Origin: an uncultured Oscillospiraceae bacterium
Lineage (GTDB): Bacteria > Bacillota > Clostridia > Oscillospirales > Oscillospiraceae
Length of the DNA stretch: 64,000 nt
Assembly (NCBI GenBank): GCA_934591635.1
Contig: CAKTPI010000004.1
Coordinates: forward strand, 62,001-126,000
Direction: 5' to 3'
This document shows positions 37,295-44,672 of the stretch, one piece after another; position 1 is the stretch's first letter, and every line of letters begins with the position of its first letter. The notes under the pieces were generated by a model, which did not search any database, had not been told where the DNA came from, and saw only the letters and a list, made by a program, of their open reading frames with translations. The translations under genes were made by a program, and so were the position numbers.

Positions 37295-38451
37295 TTATCT
37301 GCACTCCATCAGAATCTCATAAATCTCGTCATGGGTCAACTTTTTGCAGCACCCCGCGGTAATGTTGGTAGAATCCGCAATGGCCCGGAAATCCGTGTCA
37401 TCGGGGATACCCAGCTCGTAGAAGGAAGTGGGCAGGCCGATTTCCTTGATAAATGCCGCCAGGGCCTCCACACCTGCCTTGGCCGTCTCCTCCTCGCTGT
37501 CCTTGGGTTCGATGCCCCAGACGTTTTTGGCGAATCGGGCAAACCGAGGGGCACCGGCCTTGCAGATATGCCGGTACAGCACGGGATGGATCACCGCCAG
37601 GCCCGCACCGTGGTTGCAGTTGGTATAGGCACCCAGCTGATGCTCGATCTGGTGGGCCTGGAAATCCGTGACCTTGCCAATTTTCAGCACGCCGTTCTCC
37701 GCCATGGCCGAGGCCCAGGCAAGCTCGCTGCGGGCGTTGTAGTCGCTGGGATTTTTGAGCAGCACCCGGATATTGCGAATGACGCTGCGCATAACAGCTT
37801 CGTTTATATCATCAGACAGGTTGTTTTCATCGGGCTTGCCGAAATAGGTCTCCATGGCGTGGCTAGGGTGTCAAAGGTCCCGGAAATCACCTGCTTCATG
37901 GGCACGGACATAGAATATTCCGGGTTCAAGAAAGCGTAGGCTGCCTGGGCGCCCCACAGAGCCCCCTTGATTTTCTTCTCCTCGTTGGTGATGACTGCGC
38001 CGTTGTTCATCTCGCTGCCGGTGCCGAAGACGGTGACAATGGTGCAAAGGGGGATGAACTCCTTGGGGTAGGTGTGCTTTGTGTACTCCATCTCCCAGAT
38101 GTCCTCCGGGAGCTTTGCCTGGGCGGAGACCACCTTGCAGCAGTCGGATACGCTGCCGCCGCCTACGGCCAGGATCAGGTCAACACGGTTTTCCCTGGCG
38201 ATTTTCGCCCCTTCCTGGACTTTGGCGTAGGTGGGGTTGGACATAATCCCGGAAAACTCCACGATTCGTTTCCCGGCGGTGTTCAGAATGCCCACGATCT
38301 CGTCATAGACCCCATTGCGCTTGATGGAGCCGCCGCCATAGGCCAGCATCACCGTCTCTCCGTAGTTTTTCAGCAGGCAGCCCAGGTGTTCCTTCACGCC
38401 GCCCTTGCCGAAGTAAACCTTGGTCTTGTTCTCGAAAGTAAAGCTGTTCAT
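37295..38451 (-). pseudogene. Iron-containing alcohol dehydrogenase, one frameshift
   Basis: The N-terminal two thirds (from MNSFTFENKTKVYFGKGG at 38451, with the nucleotide motif ILAVGGGSVSDCCKV) reads in one frame to VISGTFDTLA. The rest (ETYFGKPDENNLSDDINE, metal-site HQIEHQLGAYTNCNHG) reads in the next frame to 37295. Adding one C in GCCACGCC near 37860 restores GTFDTLAHAMETYF, a family-typical sequence. The intact enzyme of about 386 residues would be a BDH/YqhD-like group III dehydrogenase reducing aldehydes. A young mutation or a base-calling error fits, because the rest is intact. Confidence 0.85.
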
Positions 38452-38516
38452 AATAAAAAACTCCTTTCCGCTTGCGCACAGCACCAAACAATGCTATAAT
38501 CCGGTTGATACTTCCG

Positions 38517-38547
38517 ATTATAATTACCGGTTGTTACTACCGGTCAA
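38517..38547 (-). promoter_or_regulatory. MerR-type promoter/operator for the alcohol dehydrogenase operon
   Basis: On the minus strand TTGACC (38542-38547) and TATAAT (38517-38522) are separated by 19 nt, the stretched spacing that MerR activators correct. The near-perfect dyad ACCGGTTGTTACTACCGGT (38526-38544) fills the spacer, as in known MerR operators. The MerR gene starts 50 bp away, divergently. Confidence 0.85.
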
Positions 38548-38596
38548 GTGTTTTTTCCAAAAAATCGGAAATTTTTTATGAACGGAGAACATTTCC

Positions 38597-38995
38597 ATGC
38601 TTTATACCATGCTGCAAACCTGTGACAAAACCCATATGACCTATCAGGCGCTGAAATTCTATTGCAATGAGGGCCTGGTGCCCAATGTCAAGCGGGACAA
38701 GAATAACCGCAGGATCTTTGACGACCGGGACATTGCCTGGATCAACAGCCTGGTCTGCTTGAAAAAGTGCAATATGAGCATCCAGGAGATGAAAGAATAT
38801 CTGGCCCTATGCCTCCAGGGCGAAAGCACCATTCCCCAGCGTAAGGAAATGCTGGCCCAGAAACAGAAGGCCCTGATAGAGCACATTCAGGAATTGCAGG
38901 ACAGCGTTGCCTATATTGACTGGAAGCAAAATTTCTACGATGAAGTTCTGTCCGGCAAACGCCCCTACGAAAGCAATCTGATTGCTGTCAAATAA
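38597..38995 (+). CDS. MerR-family transcriptional regulator
   Basis: A 132-residue regulator: N-terminal winged helix (MTYQALKFYCNEGLVPNV, then NNRRIFDDRDIAWINSLVCLKK) and a C-terminal coiled coil ending at residue 132 without a metal-binding loop. It resembles the aldehyde-responsive AdhR/YhdQ-type MerR proteins that control iron-containing alcohol dehydrogenases and CMD-family genes, which is exactly the divergent neighbour here. Confidence 0.9.
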   Translation: MLYTMLQTCDKTHMTYQALKFYCNEGLVPNVKRDKNNRRIFDDRDIAWINSLVCLKKCNMSIQEMKEYLALCLQGESTIPQRKEMLAQKQKALIEHIQELQDSVAYIDWKQNFYDEVLSGKRPYESNLIAVK

Positions 38996-39068
38996 GCTGC
39001 CGCATTTCCGTATTCATTTCTGTGCTCTTTTCTGTTCTCCCTTACGGAAGCGAGTGCCTATAAAAAAG

Positions 39069-39093
39069 CGCCGCACTGTTTTTCAGTGCGGCG
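39069..39093 (+). terminator. Hairpin after the MerR gene
   Basis: CGCCGCACTG pairs with CAGTGCGGCG around a TTTTT loop, 74 nt past the MerR stop. It is preceded by an A run on the plus strand, so it could work in either direction. Confidence 0.6.
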
Positions 39094-39147
39094 TCTGTGA
39101 AGAAAGGCAGGTTTGGTGCTGTTCTCCCCCCGCGCTCGCCAGAAAAA

Positions 39148-39174
39148 GAGCCCGTCAGCAATCCTGACAGGCTC
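39148..39174 (-). terminator. Terminator belonging to the truncated tRNA gene
   Basis: Minus strand GAGCCTGTCAG-gatt-CTGACGGGCTC followed by TTTTT. It starts 5 nt past the CCA end of the tRNA fragment at 39179, so it is the native tRNA terminator left in place after element insertion. Confidence 0.8.
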
Positions 39175-39178
39175 TCTT

Positions 39179-39201
39179 GGTGGGGGAAGGTGGATTCGAA
39201 T
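39179..39201 (-). other. 3' fragment of a tRNA gene: attachment-site half of a tRNA-targeted island
   Basis: Read on the minus strand: T-loop TTCGAAT, T-stem strand CCACC, acceptor strand TTCCCCC, discriminator A and CCA, in perfect tRNA geometry. The 5' part of the tRNA is missing; AT-rich foreign sequence takes its place from 39202. The acceptor implied (GGGGGAA) fits tRNA-Tyr best, but tRNA-Ser cannot be excluded. This is what remains at the far end when an element integrates into a tRNA 3' end. Confidence 0.7.
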
Positions 39202-39313
39202 TTTGTTAGATGTGTCTATTATAACTTTTTAGCATAAAATCATGCAATTATATTTCAATAGGTGTGCTATTTCATAACATACGGTCTATTATTTTTACCC
39301 TGTTATCATCGTG

Positions 39314-39337
39314 ATTACGGTCACGGTTACGGTCAAA
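39314..39337. repeat. Left 24-bp direct repeat, candidate attL
   Basis: Identical over 24 bp to 63565-63588. It begins ATTACGGTCACGGTTACGGT and continues CAAA. It contains three ACGGT units. The right copy lies 30 bp past the integrase stop. Confidence 0.75.
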
Positions 39338-39398
39338 TACCAATATCATAGGCAAACAACAAGCATTGCCGTAGCAGTTGCCTCTCTTTTTAAGTTAT

Positions 39399-39450
39399 AA
39401 GCCATGTTCATTGTGAATGCAATCACGATGAACATGGCTTTTATTTTTTG
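39399..39450 (+). terminator. Hairpin near the left end of the element
   Basis: AAGCCATGTTCAT (39399-39411) pairs with ATGAACATGGCTT (39428-39440), then TTTATTTTTTG. It blocks read-through into the element from the left. Confidence 0.7.
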
Positions 39451-39589
39451 CGGAATTTGCAAGTCCATTTCTGTGTCTACGGCTCATGGATTGCCCTAAA
39501 TTGTGAGTAAATCTATTCAGATCTTTTGCACAAAAAATTTTTCTAAAAATTTTTTGCGGAGATGGAATAATTTGGGCCTTCTCGATGCC

Positions 39590-39960
39590 TACCACATGGA
39601 AAGACGCTTATGGGTCTTTCCGATGAACCTTGAAAACTTCATAATCATTCATCTGATACATTCTTCTGGACCGGAGCCGGGAGGACAGTACGCTGTGACC
39701 ACCTGCCCCATAAGGGGTACAAAGCGAAGAAGCCCGCAAGGGCTGAAGCAAAGGTGCTGAGCGATAAATGCTGCCTCCAATGCCGGGTTGCAACCGGCAA
39801 GGCGACGAAGGCCCAGACAGGACAATGATACTTCTCTACGGAGCTGGCGGAGGACCCGGCAGGGGTGGAAGGCCCATGGACTCGATACGCAGTCGAGCGT
39901 CAGATGATTTCCCTTTGTGTGTTTAGGGGGCGAGGCCGAATGAAACGCACCGACCAAAGC
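39590..39960 (+). ncRNA. Candidate structured RNA upstream of parA
   Basis: About 370 nt without a credible gene but dense in short hairpins: GAAAGAC/GTCTTTC (39599-39621 region), GCCCGCAAGGGC, TGCCGGGTTGCAACCGGCA and CTCGATACGCAGTCGAG. GA-rich single-stranded joins (GGCGGAGGACC, GGGGGCGAGGCCGAATGAAACG) separate them. The pattern is like a folded regulatory or catalytic RNA rather than spacer. It ends about 60 nt before parA. I cannot assign it to a known class. Just upstream is an A/T palindrome (CAAAAAATTTTT with AAAAATTTTTTG, about 39531-39556). Confidence 0.45.
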
Positions 39961-40016
39961 GCAGAAAGATTTTTCTGTGTTTTGGTGGAGCAAAAATAAC
40001 ATCAAGGAGGTACAAA

Positions 40017-40844
40017 ATGAATCACTGCAAAACCATTGCCATTGTCAATCAGAAGGGAGGTGTTGGAAAAACCACTTCCACCGTCAATCTGGGTGTCGGT
40101 CTTGCACAAGCCGGAAACCGGGTGCTGCTGGTAGACGATGACCCCCAGCACAGTTTGACCATCAGCTTAGGAATACGGAACACTGACGATGATCTGGACA
40201 CCACACTGGCTACTGCCATGCAGGCCGAAATCCGGGATGAATCCGTTCCCTGGGAAGAAAGCATCATCCACAGCGACGAGGGGGTTGATCTACTCCCCGC
40301 GAACATTGAGCTGTCGGGTGTAGAAATGAGCCTGTTCAACGCCATGTCCAGGGAGCAAGTGCTGAAATCCGTTCTCAGCCGGGTGAAAGAGAACTACGAC
40401 TATATTCTCATTGACTGTATGCCGTCCTTGGGGCTGATGTCCATCAATGCTCTGGCTGCCGCCGACAGCGTGATCATCCCGTCTGCACCGGACTTTCTTT
40501 CCACAAAGGGTCTGAATCTGCTCATCCGCACCATCAGCAGAGTGCGGCGGCAGATCAATCCGAAACTGAAAATCGACGGCATCCTTATGACCATGGTGGA
40601 CGGGCGAACCAACAACGCCAAAAGCATTATCGCCGCCCTGCGCTCCACATTGGGCGGCAGCGTCCGGGTATTTGACACGGAAATTCCCCGCTCTGTCCGA
40701 GCCGCCGAGGCCTCCGGCGAGGGAAAGAGCATTTACACCTACGACCCCAAAAGCCGGGTGGCCCAGGCCTACACAAACTTGACAAAGGAGGTAGCCGAAC
40801 TTGGCAAAGAAACAAATCGATCTCGGTCTGACGGGGCTAGATGA
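40017..40844 (+). CDS. ParA/Soj-family partition ATPase
   Basis: A 275-residue deviant-Walker ATPase. KGGVGKTTSTVNLG is the Walker A with signature Lys, VLLVDDDPQHSL the Walker A' region, and YILIDCMPSLGLMSINAL the Walker B. It lacks an N-terminal DNA-binding domain, so it is the Soj type. AAGGAGG precedes the ATG at 40017. It partners the overlapping parB gene to stabilise the element during its circular stage. Confidence 0.94.
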   Translation: MNHCKTIAIVNQKGGVGKTTSTVNLGVGLAQAGNRVLLVDDDPQHSLTISLGIRNTDDDLDTTLATAMQAEIRDESVPWEESIIHSDEGVDLLPANIELSGVEMSLFNAMSREQVLKSVLSRVKENYDYILIDCMPSLGLMSINALAAADSVIIPSAPDFLSTKGLNLLIRTISRVRRQINPKLKIDGILMTMVDGRTNNAKSIIAALRSTLGGSVRVFDTEIPRSVRAAEASGEGKSIYTYDPKSRVAQAYTNLTKEVAELGKETNRSRSDGAR

Positions 40845-41742
40845 ACTGTTCATGGATGATCAGGAGCGGGCAGAATCCAAGCTCCCGAAAATCCATGAAA
40901 TTCCCCTCTCGGAAATTGACGAATTTCCAAACCATCCCTTTCATGTCCGCTTAGACGAGGACATGGATCAGCTGGTGGAGAGCATCAAGGAGCGGGGAAT
41001 CATCACTCCCGTGACACTGCGGCAGAAGCCGGATGGGCGGTATGAAATCGTCTCCGGCCACCGCAGAACAAAAGCCTGTGAGCTGGCAGGTCTCGCCACC
41101 GTGAAAGCGGAAATCAAGGAGCTTTCCAGAGACGAGGCCATTATTCTTATGGTGGAAAGCAATTTGCAGCGCACCACCATTCTGCCCAGCGAAAAAGCGT
41201 TTTCCTACAAAATGCGGCTGGAAGCTATGAAACGGCAGGGGCAGCGCACAGACATAACTTCCACGCCACTGGCGGGGAAGTCCAGAAATGCCGAATCCGC
41301 TGACATTGTTGGCCAAAGTCAAGGAGATAGCGGAGATCAGGTACGGCGGTATATCCGTCTTACCAGTCTTATCCAACCTCTGCTTGACCTGGTGGATGCC
41401 GGAAAAATCGCTTTCCGGCCCGCCGTGGAGCTTTCCTACCTGACCGAGGAGGAACAGAACAGCTTGCTGGATTCCATCAATTCCGAGCAGTCCACCCCAT
41501 CCTTGGCGCAGGCCCTGAAGATGAAAGAATTTTCCCAGAACGGCAGGCTCAACGCCGACGTGATCCTCTCCATCATGTGCGAGCAGAAGCCCAACCAGAA
41601 AGAGAAAATCAGCTTCCAGTCCGAGCGGTTGAAGCCTTTCATTCCCAAAAACTTTACCGCCAAGCAGACGGAGGATTATGTTATCAAGGCTCTGGAGTAT
41701 TACCACCGGTATCAGGTCCGGCAGAAGGAGTGTGACCGATAA
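40801..41742 (+). CDS. ParB/Spo0J-family protein
   Basis: A 313-residue protein. N-terminal ParB/Srx fold: IPLSEIDEFPNHPFHVR, YEIVSGHRRTKACELAGL (the CTP/NTP-binding GHRR box) and ILMVESNLQR. Middle helix-turn-helix SGDQVRRYIRLTSLIQPLLD, followed by a helical C-terminus. The start is a TTG at 40801 with AAAGGAGG upstream, overlapping parA by 44 bp. It should bind element parS sites; none was identified. Confidence 0.92.
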   Translation: MAKKQIDLGLTGLDELFMDDQERAESKLPKIHEIPLSEIDEFPNHPFHVRLDEDMDQLVESIKERGIITPVTLRQKPDGRYEIVSGHRRTKACELAGLATVKAEIKELSRDEAIILMVESNLQRTTILPSEKAFSYKMRLEAMKRQGQRTDITSTPLAGKSRNAESADIVGQSQGDSGDQVRRYIRLTSLIQPLLDLVDAGKIAFRPAVELSYLTEEEQNSLLDSINSEQSTPSLAQALKMKEFSQNGRLNADVILSIMCEQKPNQKEKISFQSERLKPFIPKNFTAKQTEDYVIKALEYYHRYQVRQKECDR

Positions 41743-41812
41743 TGGCTCCAAGGTGCCGTTCTCCTCCCCCTCACACTCCCCCTTATATTGTATAACCAGC
41801 TGTACCAACTGA

Positions 41813-42256
41813 AAGAAAGGCCGCAGCGGAAGCTACACCACCAACTTTCAGACTGCCGGGCGGGAGCTGATGACCCCGGATGAGGTGCGTATGCTGGACA
41901 ACCGCTACGCGCTTCTTTTTATTCGGGGCGAACGCCCTGTGAGGGATCTGAAATATAACATTCTCAAGCACCCCAATGTGACCCTCACCACAGATGGAAA
42001 GGCTGCGGCCTACCAGCACGGAACTGACCCGTTGAGTGTTGCCGCTGTTTCCATCAACCTGGAAAAGCTGAAACAGGCGATTCCCGAGGACACCGATACT
42101 GGGGATTATGCCGTCCTCACCGAGGAGGAGGTCTATGACTTCATGCGCAAGAAAGCGCAGGAAAATAACCAAAATCAAAATTCAAATTATCAGGAGGTAA
42201 CTTATGAAAAACATTATCCACAACATCATTCATCCCACCACCCGTCGGACTTCTAA
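41813..42256 (+). pseudogene. VirD4/TraG coupling protein, C-terminal remnant
   Basis: About 148 codons from after a TGA at 41810 to 42256. They carry the end of the TraG family: NFQTAGRELMTPDEVRMLDN, YALLFIRGERPVRDLKYNIL and KHPNVTLTTDGKAAAYQHG. The roughly 450 upstream residues, including both Walker motifs, are absent, and the fragment begins only 70 bp after parB, so a deletion removed the intervening DNA. The first in-frame ATG is 41870. The end overlaps the next gene by 53 bp. Confidence 0.85.
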
Positions 42257-42575
42257 CCGCTTGCCCATGCCCGAACCCGTCCGCAAAGGTTTCCGCCGCT
42301 ACAGCTGCGCCGTACTCACCGGTGCCATGATCCTGGGCCTGACCATGCCCGCTTACGCCGCCAACGATCCCCTGACCGTGGTCAACAATCTGAGTACCTT
42401 TATCTTCGGTCTGATCCGTGCCGTAGGTCTTATTCTGTTGGGCTGGGGCATTGTCCAGGTTGGCCTTTCCTTGCAGTCCCACGACCCTTCCCAGCGAAGC
42501 AATGGCTTCCTGACTCTGGCCGGTGGTATCGTCATTACCTTCGCCAAGGAGATTCTGGACCTGATCATTGCGTAA
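42204..42575 (+). CDS. VirB2/Maff2-like small conjugation membrane protein
   Basis: A 123-residue protein. An unusually long N-terminal region ends in a signal peptide (YSCAVLTGAMILGLTMPAYA, cleavage after AYA). The mature part has two hydrophobic helices, IFGLIRAVGLILLGWGIVQV and NGFLTLAGGIVITFAKEIL, separated by SLQSHDPSQRS. This is the pilin-like (TrbC/VirB2 or Maff2) component usually coded just before the VirB6-like protein. AGGAGG upstream. Confidence 0.8.
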   Translation: MKNIIHNIIHPTTRRTSNRLPMPEPVRKGFRRYSCAVLTGAMILGLTMPAYAANDPLTVVNNLSTFIFGLIRAVGLILLGWGIVQVGLSLQSHDPSQRSNGFLTLAGGIVITFAKEILDLIIA

Positions 42576-42629
42576 GAAACCACAAAGGGCAGGCCCACAC
42601 GGCCTGCCCAGGATAGGAGGTGAAAACCA

Positions 42630-43466
42630 TTGTCAGACAACTGGGTCGTACAAAACCTGGAAAAAGCCCTGAATGTCTGGAATGACAAGCTCAGTGAGAT
42701 CTGGCAGCTCATTACCCAGTCTCCCCCCAGCTTCAAGGGCGGCACCCTTTGGAATGTGGTGTCCAGCATTCACGGAGCCTTGCAGGCCATTGGCTATGCC
42801 CTGCTGGTGCTGTTCTTTGTGATCGGTGTGATGAAAACCTGTGGCTCCCTGACAGAAGTCAAACGCCCGGAACACGCATTGCGGCTGTTCGTGCGCTTTG
42901 CCCTTGCTAAGGGCGTGATCTCCTATGGCATGGATTTGATGCTGGTACTATTGGACATTGTGCAGGGGGGGATCTCCACCATCATGCAGGCAGCTGGCTT
43001 TGGACAGCCCCAGTCCGCTGTGCTGCCGTCTGAAATTGTCTCGGCCATTGAGGACTGCGGGTTCTTTGAATCCATCCCGTTGTGGGCCGTCACGCTAATC
43101 GGCGGCCTGTTCATCTGGGTGCTGTCTTTTCAGATGATCCTCAGCGTCTACGGGCGCTTTTTCAAAATGTATATGTACACAGCCATTGCCCCCATTCCGC
43201 TGTCCACCTTTGCCGGGGAACCCACCCAGAGCATTGGCAAGAGCTTTCTCAAAAGCTACGCTTCCGTCTGCCTGGAAGGAGCCGTCATCGTTCTGGCCTG
43301 CGTGATTTTCTCCGCCTTTGCGTCCTCGCCCCCTGTGGTGGATGCGGGAGCGGCAGCTGCTACGATGGTGTGGAGCTATATCGGAGAGCTGATCTTCAAT
43401 ATGCTGATCCTCGTTGGTTCCGTGAAGATGGCGGATAGGGTCGTTCGGGAGATGATGGGGCTATAA
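42630..43466 (+). CDS. VirB6/TrbL-like conjugation membrane protein
   Basis: A 278-residue polytopic protein with about six helices, e.g. GALQAIGYALLVLFFVIGVM, AVTLIGGLFIWVLSFQMIL and ICLAV-type C-terminal stretches including SFLKSYASVCLEGAVIVLA. It matches the CD0411-type VirB6 homologues of Tn1549-like elements and forms the inner-membrane channel. TTG start at 42630 with AGGAGG 9 nt upstream. Confidence 0.88.
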   Translation: MSDNWVVQNLEKALNVWNDKLSEIWQLITQSPPSFKGGTLWNVVSSIHGALQAIGYALLVLFFVIGVMKTCGSLTEVKRPEHALRLFVRFALAKGVISYGMDLMLVLLDIVQGGISTIMQAAGFGQPQSAVLPSEIVSAIEDCGFFESIPLWAVTLIGGLFIWVLSFQMILSVYGRFFKMYMYTAIAPIPLSTFAGEPTQSIGKSFLKSYASVCLEGAVIVLACVIFSAFASSPPVVDAGAAAATMVWSYIGELIFNMLILVGSVKMADRVVREMMGL

Positions 43467-43473
43467 CGCAAAA

Positions 43474-43516
43474 TCGTTCGATTTCTCTTGATAATTTCGT
43501 TCGATTCGTGTATAAT
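43474..43516 (+). promoter_or_regulatory. Promoter and repeat operator of the toxin-antitoxin cassette
   Basis: TTGATA (43488-43493), 17-nt spacer, TATAAT (43511-43516). The 10-bp direct repeat TCGTTCGATT occurs at 43474-43483 and 43497-43506, one copy just upstream of the -35 box and one within the spacer, as expected for autoregulation by antitoxin. Confidence 0.8.
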
Positions 43517-43544
43517 GGGAATACAACGAAAGGAGGTTTGACCT

Positions 43545-43760
43545 ATGTCCATTACCGCAACAGAACTAAAACTGAACCTCGGGAAATATCTTCTGCTGGC
43601 AGCCACCCAGGACATCTATATCACCCGCAACGGGAAAACCATTGCCAAGCTGGTATCTCCCTACCAGGACCGTGTGGACACCGTTGACGCATTGTTTGGC
43701 AGTGTCCCAGACACCATGACTCTGGAGGAAGCACGGGAGGAGCGGTTGAATTCCCTATGA
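43545..43760 (+). CDS. Phd/YefM-type antitoxin
   Basis: A 71-residue antitoxin: MSITATELKLNLGKYLLLA, then DIYITRNGKTIAKLVSP (Phd-fold DNA-binding part) and an acidic C-terminal toxin-wrapping tail (SVPDTMTLEEAREERL). AAAGGAGG upstream. It overlaps the toxin gene by 4 bases. Confidence 0.92.
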   Translation: MSITATELKLNLGKYLLLAATQDIYITRNGKTIAKLVSPYQDRVDTVDALFGSVPDTMTLEEAREERLNSL

Positions 43761-44182
43761 AGGCAATCTTAGATACCTGCGTCGTCATTGACTTTCTGCA
43801 AAAGAGAGAACCTTTTGCGCCTACCGCGCTCCAAATTTTCCGGGCCGCTGCCGGAGAGCAGTTTACCGGGTGCATTACCGCCAAGTCCGCTACGGACATT
43901 TACTATCTGACCCACCGCTGCACACACAGCGATGAAAAAGCCCGGAGTATTCTCAATAACCTGCTTAGTATTGTCAGTATGCTGGACAGCACAGCGGTGG
44001 ATGTTTTTCATGCTTTATCCTCGGAAACCACAGATTTTGAGGATGCCGTGATGATTGAAACCGCAATCCGTTCTAAGGTGGACTGTATCATTACCCGAAA
44101 TACGAAGGACTACAGGAAATCTCCTGTACCCGTGTACACCCCCGATGATTTTATGAAAGCTCTGGAAGATGAATTGGTATAG
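43757..44182 (+). CDS. PIN-domain toxin, VapC-like
   Basis: A 141-residue PIN nuclease: first Asp in MKAILDTCVVIDFLQKREP, middle acid in ITAKSATDIYYLTHR, and later acids in DFEDAVMIETAI with the ITRNTKDY end motif. It is expected to cleave RNA when free of antitoxin. The cassette has its own promoter and terminators, so it looks inserted between the VirB6-like and PrgI genes, probably to maintain the element. Confidence 0.92.
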   Translation: MKAILDTCVVIDFLQKREPFAPTALQIFRAAAGEQFTGCITAKSATDIYYLTHRCTHSDEKARSILNNLLSIVSMLDSTAVDVFHALSSETTDFEDAVMIETAIRSKVDCIITRNTKDYRKSPVPVYTPDDFMKALEDELV

Positions 44183-44188
44183 GCATTT

Positions 44189-44287
44189 ACCGTCCGGTAT
44201 TTCCGGGCGGTTTTGCTTTTCATCTCGCAGAAACAGGCCAAAAAAGCTAGGGAATTCAACGCCTTCCGGCTCGGGAGGCGTTTTTCT
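44189..44287 (+). terminator. Two terminators after the toxin gene
   Basis: ACCGTCCGG/CCGGGCGGT with TTTT at 44189-44215, and ACGCC-ttccggctcggga-GGCGT followed by TTTTT at 44259-44286. They isolate the toxin-antitoxin cassette from the conjugation genes downstream. Confidence 0.75.
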
Positions 44288-44312
44288 TTTACACAAAACA
44301 AGGAGGAAACCA

Positions 44313-44672
44313 TTGGAGGTAAAAATCAACAAAGAGATCCAGTCCTACAGTGAATCCATGTTCTTCGGCCTCTCCATGCGGCAGTGCGGTTTCTCGCTGG
44401 CGGCAATGCTAGTTGCCGTTGGGCTGTACTTTCTGCTGAAGCCCTATGTGGGTATGGAAACCGTCAGCTGGATGTGTATTCTGGGAGCCGCACCTTTTGC
44501 AGCCATGGGATTCATTAACTATCACGGCATGACCGCTGAACAGCTGGCCTGGGCCTGGTTCCGGTCTGAGGTATTGGAACCAAAAAAGCTCATTTGCGAG
44601 CCGGATGATCTCTACTACAAATTGTTGGAGGACACCATCTCCAACCATGAAAGGGAGGCGTATAAAAATTGA
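44313..44672 (+). CDS. PrgI-family conjugation protein
   Basis: A 119-residue protein with two helices (MRQCGFSLAAMLVAVGLYFL and MCILGAAPFAAMGFINY) and the NKEIQSYSESMFFGLS opening typical of PrgI. It is the small VirB3-like partner of VirB4 in Gram-positive systems. The start is a TTG at 44313, preceded by AAGGAGG. Its stop overlaps the virB4 ATG by one base. Confidence 0.88.
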   Translation: MEVKINKEIQSYSESMFFGLSMRQCGFSLAAMLVAVGLYFLLKPYVGMETVSWMCILGAAPFAAMGFINYHGMTAEQLAWAWFRSEVLEPKKLICEPDDLYYKLLEDTISNHEREAYKN

